Notes under the pieces: generated by a model
The model's input: only the letters and a program-made list of their open reading frames with translations
Database searches by the model: none
Told to the model about the DNA's origin: nothing
Program-made: the position numbers and the translations under genes
Shown here: one piece after another, positions 16,330-24,785 of the stretch
Layout: each line of letters opens with the position of its first letter
Position numbering within the stretch: the stretch's first letter is position 1
NCBI GenBank assembly: GCA_015485455.1
Contig: WFTN01000134.1
Span: forward strand, 1 to 24,786
Source: Planctomycetota bacterium
GTDB lineage: Bacteria; Planctomycetota; GCA-002687715; DRQF01
Reading direction: 5' to 3'
DNA length: 24,786 nt

Positions 16330-18132
16330 ATGGAAGTCCGAAACAAAGCCACTCGAATCGACCTTTTTAGCCTAAGCACGCCGCAAATGCGGGCATTCCA
16401 TATGTCATGGTTTGCCTTCTTCTTGTGTTTCTTTGCTTGGTTTGGAATTGCCCCCCTCTTGCCCATCGTCAAAGAAGAACTGGGATTAAGTAAGGAACAG
16501 CTTGGCAATACGCTCATTGCCTCTGTGTCCATTACCATCATTGCCCGTCTCTTCATCGGTTGGCTTTGCGACCACATTGGTCCGCGGAAGAGTTATACCT
16601 TCCTACTGATTTTCGGATCAATTCCGGTGATGTCCATTGGCTTGGCAAACACCTACGAATCTTTCCTCCTCTTCCGCTTGGGAATTGGCGTCATCGGCGC
16701 TTCCTTTGTCATTACCCAGTACCATACATCTGTGATGTTTGCCCCAAATTGCGTCGGAACAGCAAACGCGACTTCCGCTGGTTGGGGTAACTTAGGTGGC
16801 GGTGTCACCCAGATGGTGATGCCCCTGGTCATGGCAGCTTTTGTTGGTTTAGGTTACTCCGACGCCATCAGTTGGCGCGCTTCGATGGTTGTAGCTGGCG
16901 CCGTCTGCTTCCTCACTGGTATCGCTTACTACAAGTTTACCACCGACCTCCCGAACGGTAACTTCGAAGACCTACGAGAATCTGGCGAGCACCGATCCAA
17001 AGCTAAGACCAAAGGGGCCTTTGGCGAGGCTCTCCGTGACAAACGGGTATGGGCGCTGTTTTTCATTTACGCCGCTTGTTTCGGCATTGAGCTCACTATC
17101 AACGGTATTGCCGCCGTCTACTACCGAGAATCATTCGGCCTGGGTCTCAAAGCTGCCGGTTTAGCCGCTGGACTATTCGGGCTGATGAACATCTTCGCGC
17201 GGACTTTGGGGGGATACATCAGTGACAAATTCGTCAAGAACGGCGGTTTGAGTGGCCGAGTGCGTTGGCTCTTCATCGCCCTTCTCATCGAAGGCATCGC
17301 CTTGGTTTTCTTCTCGAGAATGACGGTCTTGCATTTGGCCATTCCGATGATGATTGTCTTCAGCCTCTTCGTTCAGATGTCAGAAGGTGCCACCTACTCG
17401 GTCGTGCCTTTCATCAACAAGAAGGCTCTTGGTGCCGTCTCCGGCATCGTTGGTGCTGGCGGAAACATGGGGGCCGTGGCTGCGGGATTCTTGATGCGCT
17501 CCGAAGATCTGAGCTATGCTGACGCATTCATGATTCTTGGCTTCTGCGTCGCTGCTGCAAGCTTCTTAACCTTCTTCGTACGTTTCTCACCTTCCATGGA
17601 AAGTGCGGCGAAGGAAGAGCAGAAAATTGCCATGGCCGAACGCGCTGCCATTGAGGCTTCACGACCCAAGAAAGCACCCCTTTTCCCTGCTATCCGGCGC
17701 GCATTCAAGAACATCCGCCCCATGGATGGCCTCCGCGTCTACATCGGATTAGCCCTCATGGTGAAAGGGATTTACTTCATCACCGATACAGCATCATTAG
17801 AAACCAAACTCACTGGGCCCGCGGCGGAGTGGGACACCTTCTTGGCATGGATCATTGTATTCTGCCACGTTATTGGCGGTGCCAGTTTGGCTTTGGGTTT
17901 CATCAGTCGCGTAGCAGCCGGTGTGAATGCATTCATTGTCTTGGGAGCCGTTGGAGTCTACCTCTTTGGTGAAGGAGACTACGGCGGCATGTTGTCCACC
18001 AATGAAGGATTCCAGTTCACCTTCCTTGTCTTCGTCACATTGGTCCTTTTGGTCTGGCGGGGGTCAGGTCCAATGTCCTTAGACCGCATGCTGTCTGACA
18101 AACCTGACTGTTTCGTTGACGACGACAAATAA
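16330..18132 (+). CDS. NarK/NrtP-type nitrate/nitrite transporter fused to a DoxX-like domain
   Basis: This 600-residue fusion begins with a twelve-helix major facilitator of the nitrate/nitrite porter family (about residues 20-420). It keeps the two substrate-binding arginines (RLFIGW in TM2, Arg73; FARTLGGY in TM8, Arg291) and both nitrate signatures (GWGNLGGGVTQ at 151-161; SGIVGAGGNMGAV at 371-383). The phrase ITQYHTSVMFAP is typical of the NrtP/NRT2 branch. A charged Ala-rich linker (about 424-460) leads to a four-helix DoxX-like domain (about 463-588) with LRVYIGLALMVKGI, GGASLALGFISRVAAGVNAF and the ending GSGPMSLDRML. DoxX proteins are small membrane proteins linked to quinone-related redox enzymes. 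No nitrate reductase is in the window. The protein probably moves nitrate or nitrite; the role of the extra domain is unknown. Confidence 0.88.
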   Translation: MEVRNKATRIDLFSLSTPQMRAFHMSWFAFFLCFFAWFGIAPLLPIVKEELGLSKEQLGNTLIASVSITIIARLFIGWLCDHIGPRKSYTFLLIFGSIPVMSIGLANTYESFLLFRLGIGVIGASFVITQYHTSVMFAPNCVGTANATSAGWGNLGGGVTQMVMPLVMAAFVGLGYSDAISWRASMVVAGAVCFLTGIAYYKFTTDLPNGNFEDLRESGEHRSKAKTKGAFGEALRDKRVWALFFIYAACFGIELTINGIAAVYYRESFGLGLKAAGLAAGLFGLMNIFARTLGGYISDKFVKNGGLSGRVRWLFIALLIEGIALVFFSRMTVLHLAIPMMIVFSLFVQMSEGATYSVVPFINKKALGAVSGIVGAGGNMGAVAAGFLMRSEDLSYADAFMILGFCVAAASFLTFFVRFSPSMESAAKEEQKIAMAERAAIEASRPKKAPLFPAIRRAFKNIRPMDGLRVYIGLALMVKGIYFITDTASLETKLTGPAAEWDTFLAWIIVFCHVIGGASLALGFISRVAAGVNAFIVLGAVGVYLFGEGDYGGMLSTNEGFQFTFLVFVTLVLLVWRGSGPMSLDRMLSDKPDCFVDDDK

Positions 18133-18140
18133 TCTATATT

Positions 18141-18265
18141 CGGTACCCGGTCAGATTCGCCAGTTTTATAGATGACGTCAGATCTATCAATGAGATCAAT
18201 TGCTTGGCAGAAACTGCTGGGCGCGGAACGATCCAAGAAACTGGAAAATCTGACCGTCGGTGCCG
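18141..18265. repeat. Long imperfect inverted repeat between convergent genes
   Basis: The left arm (18141-18166) and right arm (18238-18265) are near-complementary, with runs such as AAACTGG and AATCTGACCG matching exactly and a few mismatches between them. The inner 71 bp contain a smaller stem (ATAGAT at 18168-18173 with ATCTAT at 18182-18187) around a TGACGTCA palindrome. It fills nearly all of the 145-bp gap between two convergent genes. It could be a bidirectional 3' structure or a MITE-like element of about 125 bp. A clear target-site duplication is not visible. Confidence 0.6.
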
Positions 18266-18277
18266 TATGCACTTGAT

Positions 18278-20596
18278 CTATTTCTCTTGAGCTCGGAAAA
18301 CCTGGCCAGGAGATTCAGGCGAAAATGTATCAGATGACGGGATGATGAAGTCGCGGGATCCTCGTAGTCGTGGCACCGAGACCACGCGAATACGAAAGAC
18401 CCCGTCCCGGTCTACAGTGCGTTCGAACTTTCCCGAGCGATTCGTTTTGCAAACAACGAAAGAAAGGTCCTTCCAAGTGCCGTCAGGAAGAAGACGCTCA
18501 AAAGAAACAAAAGCGCTACGAATGGGCTGGTCTTCTTGATCGAGAATCTGCCCAACCAGAGAATGAGCCTTCACGAGCTTGATCACCTTCTGATGGTCTT
18601 GAGGCTCCACGCCGACATCAAAAAAGAGACTACTTTCTTCTGAGGTCGTGAGTCCAGAACTATCCAGGTCAAGAAAACGGATAAAATGCCTTCCAGCAGT
18701 CAGGCGATTGGAGACAGCTTCCCCAGCAACATCCGTTTGCAGTTCGTCAAGCTGAATCGTCGAACGATTGATACCCGTACCTTGGTGCAGAACGCGGAAC
18801 ATGAGCCCACTCACGGGTTGCCCAAACTCATCGATGACAGAGAATCGTTGAGGAATAGCAGCAGGAATGATCACCTCGACAGCCTTCGTTTCTTCCCCTG
18901 AGACAACGGCGAAGGGAGAGCTTTGGGCCCCCGGTGCATGAGGGGGGTCGCAAAGGACTTTCCATTCTCCAGGAGGAACGCCCTTAAAGAAAAAAGTGCC
19001 ATCATCACCAGTAGTCACCTTGTGTTTAGTTGATTTCGAAGCTTGAAGAGCATTCAGCCCAAAGACTGAGTCAGATTTGACCATAAGAACCGTCAGGCTG
19101 GCGACATCCATCCCCATAGCCCCCACGACCTTTCCTGACACCGAACCCGACTCCATTGTCTTGATAATGAGATTCTCTTGCCAATTGGTATCGCTCACAT
19201 AGACCATAACCCTGCGAAACTGGGGCTCGATCCGAATCCTGTGGAGCTTTCCCGACAATCCCCTTGGCGTTGAATCTGCCGCCAATCGCGCGAACGGCCC
19301 CAAGGTCGGTTGATGATCTTTCAGCATCTCCATGACATCGAGGGTCAGATCCCCTTGATTGATCACCAGAGAATTCCATCCACCATCGATGTGAGCAAAA
19401 CGGAACTCACCGTTCTTGTTGGATACAGTTGAGCGCCGATTGGAATAGCCCGCGATACCACTTCCGTAGCAATCCAAACGTACCCCAGGCATCGGTACAC
19501 CAGATCGCCCATCGATCAAAACGCCAGCAATCTCGCTACCTTTGGAAACCGGAATAACCACCAGACGTTCCCCACGCTCAAGAATGGGAAAGCGGCGCCT
19601 TCTGTAGCCAGCAGCATTAGGGTTGTCGATCGTAGACAGATGCCAGACCTTTGACAACAATTCGATCCGAATCTCTGGTACATCAGGATAATGAGCTACC
19701 GTGGCCTCCCCCTTTGAGCCAGACTCACCAAGACTAATGAACTTGCTTGCCGGACTGACAACTGCAAATCGAATTTCGGGGATGCCCTCTCCATTCTGGG
19801 TGCTTACGAAACTGAGTTTCAAAGGGCTTCCATCCGGGACAGAAAAAATGAGCCTCCCCTGAGCATCCATGTCGTTGTCGAAGAAATTTCGGTCAGCAAA
19901 CGTTCCGAAGCTTGGATGAGTGAATTCGATGCCAGCAAGCGACCGCCTCTTGGTAAAGCAATAGAACTCCCGATCATCTTGGGTAGGCTCTTGGAACCGA
20001 AGAACTCTCGAGTTCCGATCCGCACCAACATGCAAGGTCCGCATGACTCTCGGCTGGCGAAACTCCTCGCCATTGGCACCCAGGACAATCCCCCTGACCG
20101 AAGGATTCTTGAAGCGCAATCGAAACTCAGATGGACTGCCACCATGGGAGCGAACAAAGAGAAGAAACTCAGGATCGTAGTCTGGATGAACAAACAGGAA
20201 GTAAAGAGGCGTGGCGGAATCGACTATTGCAAGCCCCATGTCGAAACGCCCCTGAAGATCACTTCGTGTCTCTAAGAGGATTGGGGACGCTTCTGCAACC
20301 TTTGAATCAACGCTCTCAATCAAAGACACTTGAGCCCCGGAAACAGCTCGTCCAAGAGGATCAAGGACAAGGCCCCATCTCTTGCTGTGGACTTGATTCA
20401 CTTCCTGAGGATTCGAAGGATCTTCAGGTAACTTCGACAAAGAGGAAACGGACGGCTCCTCCGGTTCGCCATCTACCAGAGGACTCCCCGTGAAAAGTGA
20501 TCCTTTCCCTTCTCCCCCCTGGTCAGAAAGCCAAAATATCACAGCCAGACACAGAACAGCTACGATCACAACAGCGAGCTTCGTCCGATCGCCCAT
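18278..20596 (-). CDS. Anchored multidomain protein with carboxypeptidase-regulatory-like repeats
   Basis: This 772-residue protein has an N-terminal membrane anchor or uncleaved signal (about residues 7-23), then a Pro/Glu/Ser-rich linker and a series of beta-sandwich units of the carboxypeptidase-regulatory type. Typical phrases are DPLGRAVSGAQVSL with DLQGRFDMG (about 79-120), GVLIDGRSGVPMPGVRLDCY with NKNGEFRFAHIDGG (358-406), SGKVVGAMG with TGDDGTFFFKGVPPGEWKV (487-547), DEFGQPVSGLMFRVL (589-603) and VGQILDQEDQPIRSAFVSF with NRSGKFERTV (681-728). Such repeats act as structural or binding modules on the surface; no enzyme motif is seen. GGGGAG lies nine bases before the ATG. It stands alone in its orientation between two structured intergenic regions. 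The specific function is unknown. Confidence 0.8.
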   Translation of the reverse strand: MGDRTKLAVVIVAVLCLAVIFWLSDQGGEGKGSLFTGSPLVDGEPEEPSVSSLSKLPEDPSNPQEVNQVHSKRWGLVLDPLGRAVSGAQVSLIESVDSKVAEASPILLETRSDLQGRFDMGLAIVDSATPLYFLFVHPDYDPEFLLFVRSHGGSPSEFRLRFKNPSVRGIVLGANGEEFRQPRVMRTLHVGADRNSRVLRFQEPTQDDREFYCFTKRRSLAGIEFTHPSFGTFADRNFFDNDMDAQGRLIFSVPDGSPLKLSFVSTQNGEGIPEIRFAVVSPASKFISLGESGSKGEATVAHYPDVPEIRIELLSKVWHLSTIDNPNAAGYRRRRFPILERGERLVVIPVSKGSEIAGVLIDGRSGVPMPGVRLDCYGSGIAGYSNRRSTVSNKNGEFRFAHIDGGWNSLVINQGDLTLDVMEMLKDHQPTLGPFARLAADSTPRGLSGKLHRIRIEPQFRRVMVYVSDTNWQENLIIKTMESGSVSGKVVGAMGMDVASLTVLMVKSDSVFGLNALQASKSTKHKVTTGDDGTFFFKGVPPGEWKVLCDPPHAPGAQSSPFAVVSGEETKAVEVIIPAAIPQRFSVIDEFGQPVSGLMFRVLHQGTGINRSTIQLDELQTDVAGEAVSNRLTAGRHFIRFLDLDSSGLTTSEESSLFFDVGVEPQDHQKVIKLVKAHSLVGQILDQEDQPIRSAFVSFERLLPDGTWKDLSFVVCKTNRSGKFERTVDRDGVFRIRVVSVPRLRGSRDFIIPSSDTFSPESPGQVFRAQEK

Positions 20597-20681
20597 GATT
20601 CATGACTCCCCACAAACACATCTATAGCCCATGGAGAGTGAAAGAGCATCCCGGTCTTCGTCACAATTCTTCTTGGAATTC

Positions 20682-20703
20682 TCCGATCGGATACCGTATA
20701 CGG
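20682..20703. promoter_or_regulatory. Two adjacent 10-bp palindromes, possible operator
   Basis: TCCGATCGGA (20682-20691) and CCGTATACGG (20694-20703) are perfect palindromes two bases apart, about 86-107 bp upstream of the 772-residue protein's start codon. They could be a repressor or activator site, but the second overlaps the outer stem of the neighbouring hairpin, so the symmetry may be structural. Confidence 0.3.
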
Positions 20704-20748
20704 AGAAGGGCGAAGATATGTTGCCATATCTTCGCCCCAAAATCTCCG
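20701..20748 (-). terminator. Strong hairpin after the alternative complex III operon
   Basis: A 13-bp perfect stem (GGGCGAAGATATG at 20708-20720 and its complement at 20725-20737) has, on the transcribed minus strand, a GCAA loop of the GNRA type. A further six-base outer stem (20701-20706 with 20743-20748) encloses it. It lies 14 bp after the actF stop. There is no U-run, so it may stabilise the 3' end or act as a factor-dependent terminator. Confidence 0.6.
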
Positions 20749-20761
20749 GTTTCGTCTATTC

Positions 20762-21844
20762 TCAGGTTGCTAAACTTAGCTTGGGTAGTTTCTTGGACAT
20801 CATCCAGAAGAAAGCTGAGAGAACTGCCAACGGAGGACCGATCTCCCACAGACCTAAGGGAGGTAGATCTGGAAACGCTGTTGGCGTGATGATGATGTAA
20901 AGATCTAACCAACGACCCACCAAAAGAATCAAGGCCACCCGTCCCAAGATCGCGGGGTTCGCTTTCCACGGTGCTGGTAGAAGAATAAGGAAAGGAGCCA
21001 CGAAGTTGAGGATCAAGCTTAAATAGCTCAATGTCGCCCAGCTCCCCGTCATGCGCGTGGCAAACCAAGATGTTTCTTCTGGCATGTCTGTGTACCAGAT
21101 CAGCATATACTGGCAATACCAGATATAGCCCCAAAAGAAACTGAATGCGAACATCAACTTACCCAAGTCATGTGCCAAGTTTGGTGACAGCGGCTTCATT
21201 GCTCCTAAGTGGATACCACGCAATACAACTAAGGTTATGGCGGCAGCTCCAGATAGAAACAGTCCGGCAAAGCAGTAGACGCCGAACATGGTGCTAAACC
21301 ATGTAGGCTCCAAAGACATGAGCCAATCGAATGAGAAAATGGAGAAGCTGAATCCGAATAGAACCATGAACACCCCGGCTCTGCCACGCCCACTCTTCTT
21401 GTGCATCCATTTAGCACCGAAAGCCCAAACGACGAAACAAAGAATTGATCTCAGAATGAATGAATTGAGATTGAGCCACCCCAACTTATGCGCCATGTGT
21501 GAAGAAACATTCTCTGGCGTCATGTGGAACCAGTCATAGAGAGTCGAGGCACCAAAGACACAGAGAATAGCCAAACCAGCACTGAGAGGTAAGAGGCTCG
21601 TTGTCTTCTTAGCAATTGGAACAATCCGGTCAGCCCAGTTAGCTGCACACAAGCGCACGATGGCGATTAGAACGGGTCCGGACATAGCCAGACCAATGAG
21701 CATACAAACGGAAACCAACCAGGACGACCAAATTCGCTCTGGAGCGGCAAAAAGTCCAACAGCAAACACAAGGAAACCTGTGGCCATGATGCCTTGGTAG
21801 CTCTTGCTCAGAGGTTCCGCAGTTGATTGATTCTTGGTGGTCAT
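20762..21844 (-). CDS. actF: Alternative complex III membrane subunit ActF
   Basis: This 360-residue protein with about ten membrane helices is the second NrfD-related membrane subunit of alternative complex III, which oxidises quinol and passes electrons to cytochrome c or an oxidase. Visible phrases include LYDWFHMTPE, LGWLNLNSFILR, FDWLMSLEPTWFSTMFGVYCFAG and FSFFWGYIWYCQYMLIWYTDMPEE, all at the periplasmic and membrane positions usual for this family. The ATG at 21844 overlaps the actE stop (ATGA) and has AGGGGG seven bases upstream. A longer frame from 21889 is rejected because it would run far into actE. It is the last act gene here; no oxidase genes follow, only a hairpin and an opposite-purpose gene. 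Confidence 0.9.
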   Translation of the reverse strand: MTTKNQSTAEPLSKSYQGIMATGFLVFAVGLFAAPERIWSSWLVSVCMLIGLAMSGPVLIAIVRLCAANWADRIVPIAKKTTSLLPLSAGLAILCVFGASTLYDWFHMTPENVSSHMAHKLGWLNLNSFILRSILCFVVWAFGAKWMHKKSGRGRAGVFMVLFGFSFSIFSFDWLMSLEPTWFSTMFGVYCFAGLFLSGAAAITLVVLRGIHLGAMKPLSPNLAHDLGKLMFAFSFFWGYIWYCQYMLIWYTDMPEETSWFATRMTGSWATLSYLSLILNFVAPFLILLPAPWKANPAILGRVALILLVGRWLDLYIIITPTAFPDLPPLGLWEIGPPLAVLSAFFWMMSKKLPKLSLAT

Positions 21845-22413
21845 TTGAGAACCCCCTGTAGCTTTCTCACGTAGAGAATTGTCTTCCATCGGTCGTCTCG
21901 CCCAATCTGGGCCCCATGACTTGGCATGTTGTTTCGGCCAAGGGTTATGGCGTGATAAATCTCGCCATCGGGCATTTTCTTGGCATTCTCTAACAGCAAA
22001 GAAGGGGGAGGCGGAACGCCCCTTTTGGTCACAGTCCCATCACCCTTGCCCCCTTCACCATGGCATACAGCGCAATAAATCTTGAAGTTGCGAGCACCTC
22101 TTTCCAGATTCGCTGGATCAGGCTTGAAGGGATTCACCAGTTCCTGACCAGCACGTTTCGCCTCTTCCAGGCCATCACCATAGGGAAATGGCATGAATCC
22201 GCGAACGATCGTTCCAGGCACGGGAAGCCTAAGATTGCGCCCATCGTCAAAGACAGGGTTTGATTCCTGAGACTGATAAGCTGCGGAGGTATTCATGTCC
22301 ATCAAGAATTCTGGCGTGCGTACCGACAAATCTCGCTCACAACCGTGTTGGAGAAGAAGAAAGAGCAAACACCAAAAAATCATCAACGAAACTAAGAGGT
22401 TGCGAGCGGTCAT
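21841..22413 (-). CDS. actE: Alternative complex III cytochrome c subunit ActE
   Basis: This is a 190-residue protein with an N-terminal hydrophobic segment ending at Cys25 (LLQHGC), a possible but non-canonical lipobox; ActE is lipid-anchored in known complexes. A single haem c site, CAVCH at 114-118, is followed by GEGGKGDG and a likely Met ligand in NNMPSHG (Met163). The fold is the mono-haem cytochrome c type. It should carry electrons out of the complex on the periplasmic side. The ATG at 22413 overlaps the actD stop (ATGA) and is preceded by an unusually good ribosome-binding site, GGAGGAGGT, so the longer frame from 22467 is not used. It ends in ATGA with actF. Confidence 0.92.
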   Translation of the reverse strand: MTARNLLVSLMIFWCLLFLLLQHGCERDLSVRTPEFLMDMNTSAAYQSQESNPVFDDGRNLRLPVPGTIVRGFMPFPYGDGLEEAKRAGQELVNPFKPDPANLERGARNFKIYCAVCHGEGGKGDGTVTKRGVPPPPSLLLENAKKMPDGEIYHAITLGRNNMPSHGAQIGRDDRWKTILYVRKLQGVLK

Positions 22414-22958
22414 GATTTCACCTCCTCCATCTGGTCCCAAGAGCGAATGGCTCCATGACGATCCCAAAGGTCTGACAAGTCAGTTTGTGTCAAGCCTGCC
22501 CCTTTATCGCGAATCACGACCACAAATTCATCGTCCGTAACCGATGCCTCTGGGAGTCGCGGTTTCTTGCCGAAAAAGAGACGATTCGAGATGAAGAACG
22601 TGGCGACAACGCCCAAACTGGCAAACAGAACAGTGAGTTCGAAAGCCACGGGAACAAACGCCGGCCACGATTCGAATGGCTTGCCACCGACGTTGAGTGG
22701 CCAATCGTCACGAGACGTGAAATATTGCAACCAACGAGCCAAAGCCAGCCCTGACAAACCAAAGAAGAAACAAGCCCAAGTCAGTTTCGACCGTTTCATA
22801 CCCATAGCTTCTTCGATGCCATGAATAGGATAGGGGCCATGGACATCGACCACATCAAATCCGGCTTCGCGGCATTCTTTCGCCGCGGAACAAGCATCAT
22901 GGTCATCGGTAAAAGCGCCAAAATGGAGCCACCTCAATTCTCTTTGTTTGAAAACCAT
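22410..22958 (-). CDS. actD: Alternative complex III subunit ActD (DUF3341)
   Basis: This 182-residue protein matches the DUF3341 family. An N-terminal soluble part with AAKECREAGFDVVDVHGPYPIHGIEEAMG is followed by two membrane helices (about residues 57-78 and 100-124), with the loop WPLNVGGKPFESWPAFVPV between them, and a soluble tail (FVVVIRD). In the complex ActD sits beside ActC and ActF and is thought to be structural, since it carries no cofactor. The ATG shares its A with the last base of the actC stop codon (TAATG). Its own stop overlaps the actE start. Length and motif order are normal for the family. Confidence 0.92.
   Translation of the reverse strand: MVFKQRELRWLHFGAFTDDHDACSAAKECREAGFDVVDVHGPYPIHGIEEAMGMKRSKLTWACFFFGLSGLALARWLQYFTSRDDWPLNVGGKPFESWPAFVPVAFELTVLFASLGVVATFFISNRLFFGKKPRLPEASVTDDEFVVVIRDKGAGLTQTDLSDLWDRHGAIRSWDQMEEVKS
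22420..22428 (-). promoter_or_regulatory. Strong ribosome-binding site for actE
   Basis: GGAGGAGGT on the minus strand lies six bases before ATG 22413. It decides the start and suggests independent strong initiation inside the overlapping operon. Confidence 0.75.
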
Positions 22959-24319
22959 TAGGCGTGCCCTCCCTTCTTCTCTAAGACTCCCTTAACTTCT
23001 GACATCGCCAGGAATGGGAAGAAGCGACAGAACAAAAGAAACAAGGTGAAGAACAAACCGAAGCTGCCAACAAAGGTGGCCACCTCAATCGCCGTTGGAC
23101 AATAGCTGGCCCAACTTGACGGTAAGAAGTCCCGATGGATGGACGTCACAATGATAACGAAACGCTCGAACCACATACCGATGTTGACAAAAATGGTGAC
23201 GATAAAGACCAGGAGCAAGTTCTTGCGCACTTTGCCAAACCAAAGCAACTGGGGGATGATCACGTTACAAGAAACCATGATCCAGTAGGCCCATCCCATA
23301 GGGCCTCGAATGCGATTGAGGAAGGCAAACTGCTCATATTCGCTGCCAGAATACCAGGCGATAAATAGCTCTGTTGTATAGGCGAATCCAACGACGCAGC
23401 TACCAAAGACAATGACGCGACAAGCGGCGTTAATGTGTCGCTGTGTTATGTAGTTCTCAAAGTTGAGGACTTTACGAGCGATGAGCATGAGTGTCATCAC
23501 CATGGCAAAGCCTGAGAAAATGGCTCCAATCACAAAGTAGGGTGGAAAGACCGTCGTATGCCAACCCGGAATCACTGCTGTCGCGAAGTCGAAACTCACC
23601 ACACTGTGCACAGAGACCACCAAAGGTGTCGCCAAACCGGCGAGCAAGAGATAGACAACTTCGTAGCGCATCCAAGAGCGCTGGGATCCACTCCAACCCA
23701 TGGAGAAGAAACCGAATATTGCCTTCTTGATCTTGGATTTTGTCCGGTCACGCAAGGTGGCCAAGTCAGGTATGAGCCCGAAGTACCAGAAGACGGCTGA
23801 AACCGTGAAATAGGTACCAATGGCAAAGACGTCCCAAAGGAGAGGTGATCGAAAGTTCACCCAAAGGGGACCGCGAAAGTTGGGATAAGGAAAGACCCAA
23901 TGGGCTAACCAAGGGCGGCCCATGTGAATGACCGGAAATAGACCGGCGCACATGACGGCAATGATAGTCATGGCCTCAGCTGCACGATTCATCGACGTCC
24001 GCCACTTCTGTCTCATCAAGAAGAGAATGGCAGAGATCAATGTTCCAGCATGGCCGATTCCAACCCAAAAAACGAAGTTGGTGATGTCAAAGGCCCAACC
24101 GACCGTCTTGTTAAGGCCCCAGGTGCCGATACCTGTGGCGATCTGATACCAGACGGCGGCAAACCCGACACCCAACAAACTGAGAGCAACAATAAACGCT
24201 ACCCACCAGGACTTACTGGCGCCCCTTTCGATGGGAGCTGCCACGTCGGCGGTCACATCCTTTGGCGTTCTGTCTCCGAGAATAAGTGGAGGGATGTCCA
24301 CACAAGCTTCATCAGCCAT
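22958..24319 (-). CDS. actC: Alternative complex III membrane subunit ActC (NrfD-like)
   Basis: This 453-residue polytopic protein with about ten helices is the main NrfD/PsrC-like quinol-binding subunit of alternative complex III. Family phrases are visible: [87 protein letters not shown] and [22 protein letters not shown]. The two halves of the NrfD fold are present and no key block is missing. AAGGAGG lies five bases before ATG 24319. The frame is open further back to 24343, but that would only lengthen the overlap with actB, which is already 8 bp. Confidence 0.95.
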   Translation of the reverse strand: MADEACVDIPPLILGDRTPKDVTADVAAPIERGASKSWWVAFIVALSLLGVGFAAVWYQIATGIGTWGLNKTVGWAFDITNFVFWVGIGHAGTLISAILFLMRQKWRTSMNRAAEAMTIIAVMCAGLFPVIHMGRPWLAHWVFPYPNFRGPLWVNFRSPLLWDVFAIGTYFTVSAVFWYFGLIPDLATLRDRTKSKIKKAIFGFFSMGWSGSQRSWMRYEVVYLLLAGLATPLVVSVHSVVSFDFATAVIPGWHTTVFPPYFVIGAIFSGFAMVMTLMLIARKVLNFENYITQRHINAACRVIVFGSCVVGFAYTTELFIAWYSGSEYEQFAFLNRIRGPMGWAYWIMVSCNVIIPQLLWFGKVRKNLLLVFIVTIFVNIGMWFERFVIIVTSIHRDFLPSSWASYCPTAIEVATFVGSFGLFFTLFLLFCRFFPFLAMSEVKGVLEKKGGHA

Positions 24320-24785
24320 GTCGTCCTCCTTCCTCTTCGTCATGATTGCGCACGATTGTGCGATAGGCGACTGTTGGTTTCACGTTTAGTTCCTCTAACA
24401 CTAGAAACTCCAAAGGATCAGCCATCGCTTCTGCGACTTGGCTCTTGTGGTCTTTGGTATTGCCAAAAACGATAGCGGTCGTTGGGCATGTCTGCATGCA
24501 AGCCGGTTCGATCTCTCCATCTGCCAGAGGGCGACCTTCTCGCTTGGCATCAGCCTTCGCAGACTGAATCCTCTGCACGCAGAAACTGCACTTCTCCATC
24601 ACCCCGCGGGAGCGAGTCACAACGTCTGGATTCAAGGCCATGTTCTGCAAACGATCTTCGTGGGAGTAGTCGAACCAATTGAATCGCCGAACCTTGTAAG
24701 GACAGTTGTTGGCACAATAGCGAGTGCCGATGCAGCGATTATAAACCTGTTGGTTCAAGCCCTCTTCACTGTGGACCGTTGCCAG
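24312..24785 (-). CDS. actB: Alternative complex III iron-sulfur subunit ActB, C-terminal part
   Basis: The frame is open to the right edge of the window, so only the last 157 residues are seen. They carry ferredoxin-type cysteine groups: [32 protein letters not shown] and [15 protein letters not shown]. These belong to the four-cluster ferredoxin half of ActB, whose N-terminal half is a molybdopterin-oxidoreductase-like domain without the cofactor. The subunit passes electrons through iron-sulfur clusters beside ActC. The missing N-terminal half and actA should lie beyond the window. It overlaps actC by 8 bp, in the usual actABCDEF order. Confidence 0.93.
   Translation of the reverse strand: MATVHSEEGLNQQVYNRCIGTRYCANNCPYKVRRFNWFDYSHEDRLQNMALNPDVVTRSRGVMEKCSFCVQRIQSAKADAKREGRPLADGEIEPACMQTCPTTAIVFGNTKDHKSQVAEAMADPLEFLVLEELNVKPTVAYRTIVRNHDEEEGGRHG
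24325..24331 (-). promoter_or_regulatory. Ribosome-binding site for actC
   Basis: AAGGAGG on the minus strand lies five bases before ATG 24319, inside the actB 3' end. It decides between the two possible actC starts. Confidence 0.65.

Noticed and set aside
16330..18132. A nitrate assimilation or denitrification cluster
   Set aside because: Only the transporter is present. No nitrate or nitrite reductase, molybdenum cofactor gene or NO-related regulator is near it.
18141..18265. Integron attC site or attachment site
   Set aside because: The arms do not show the conserved attC core pattern and no integrase gene or cassette-like gene series is adjacent.
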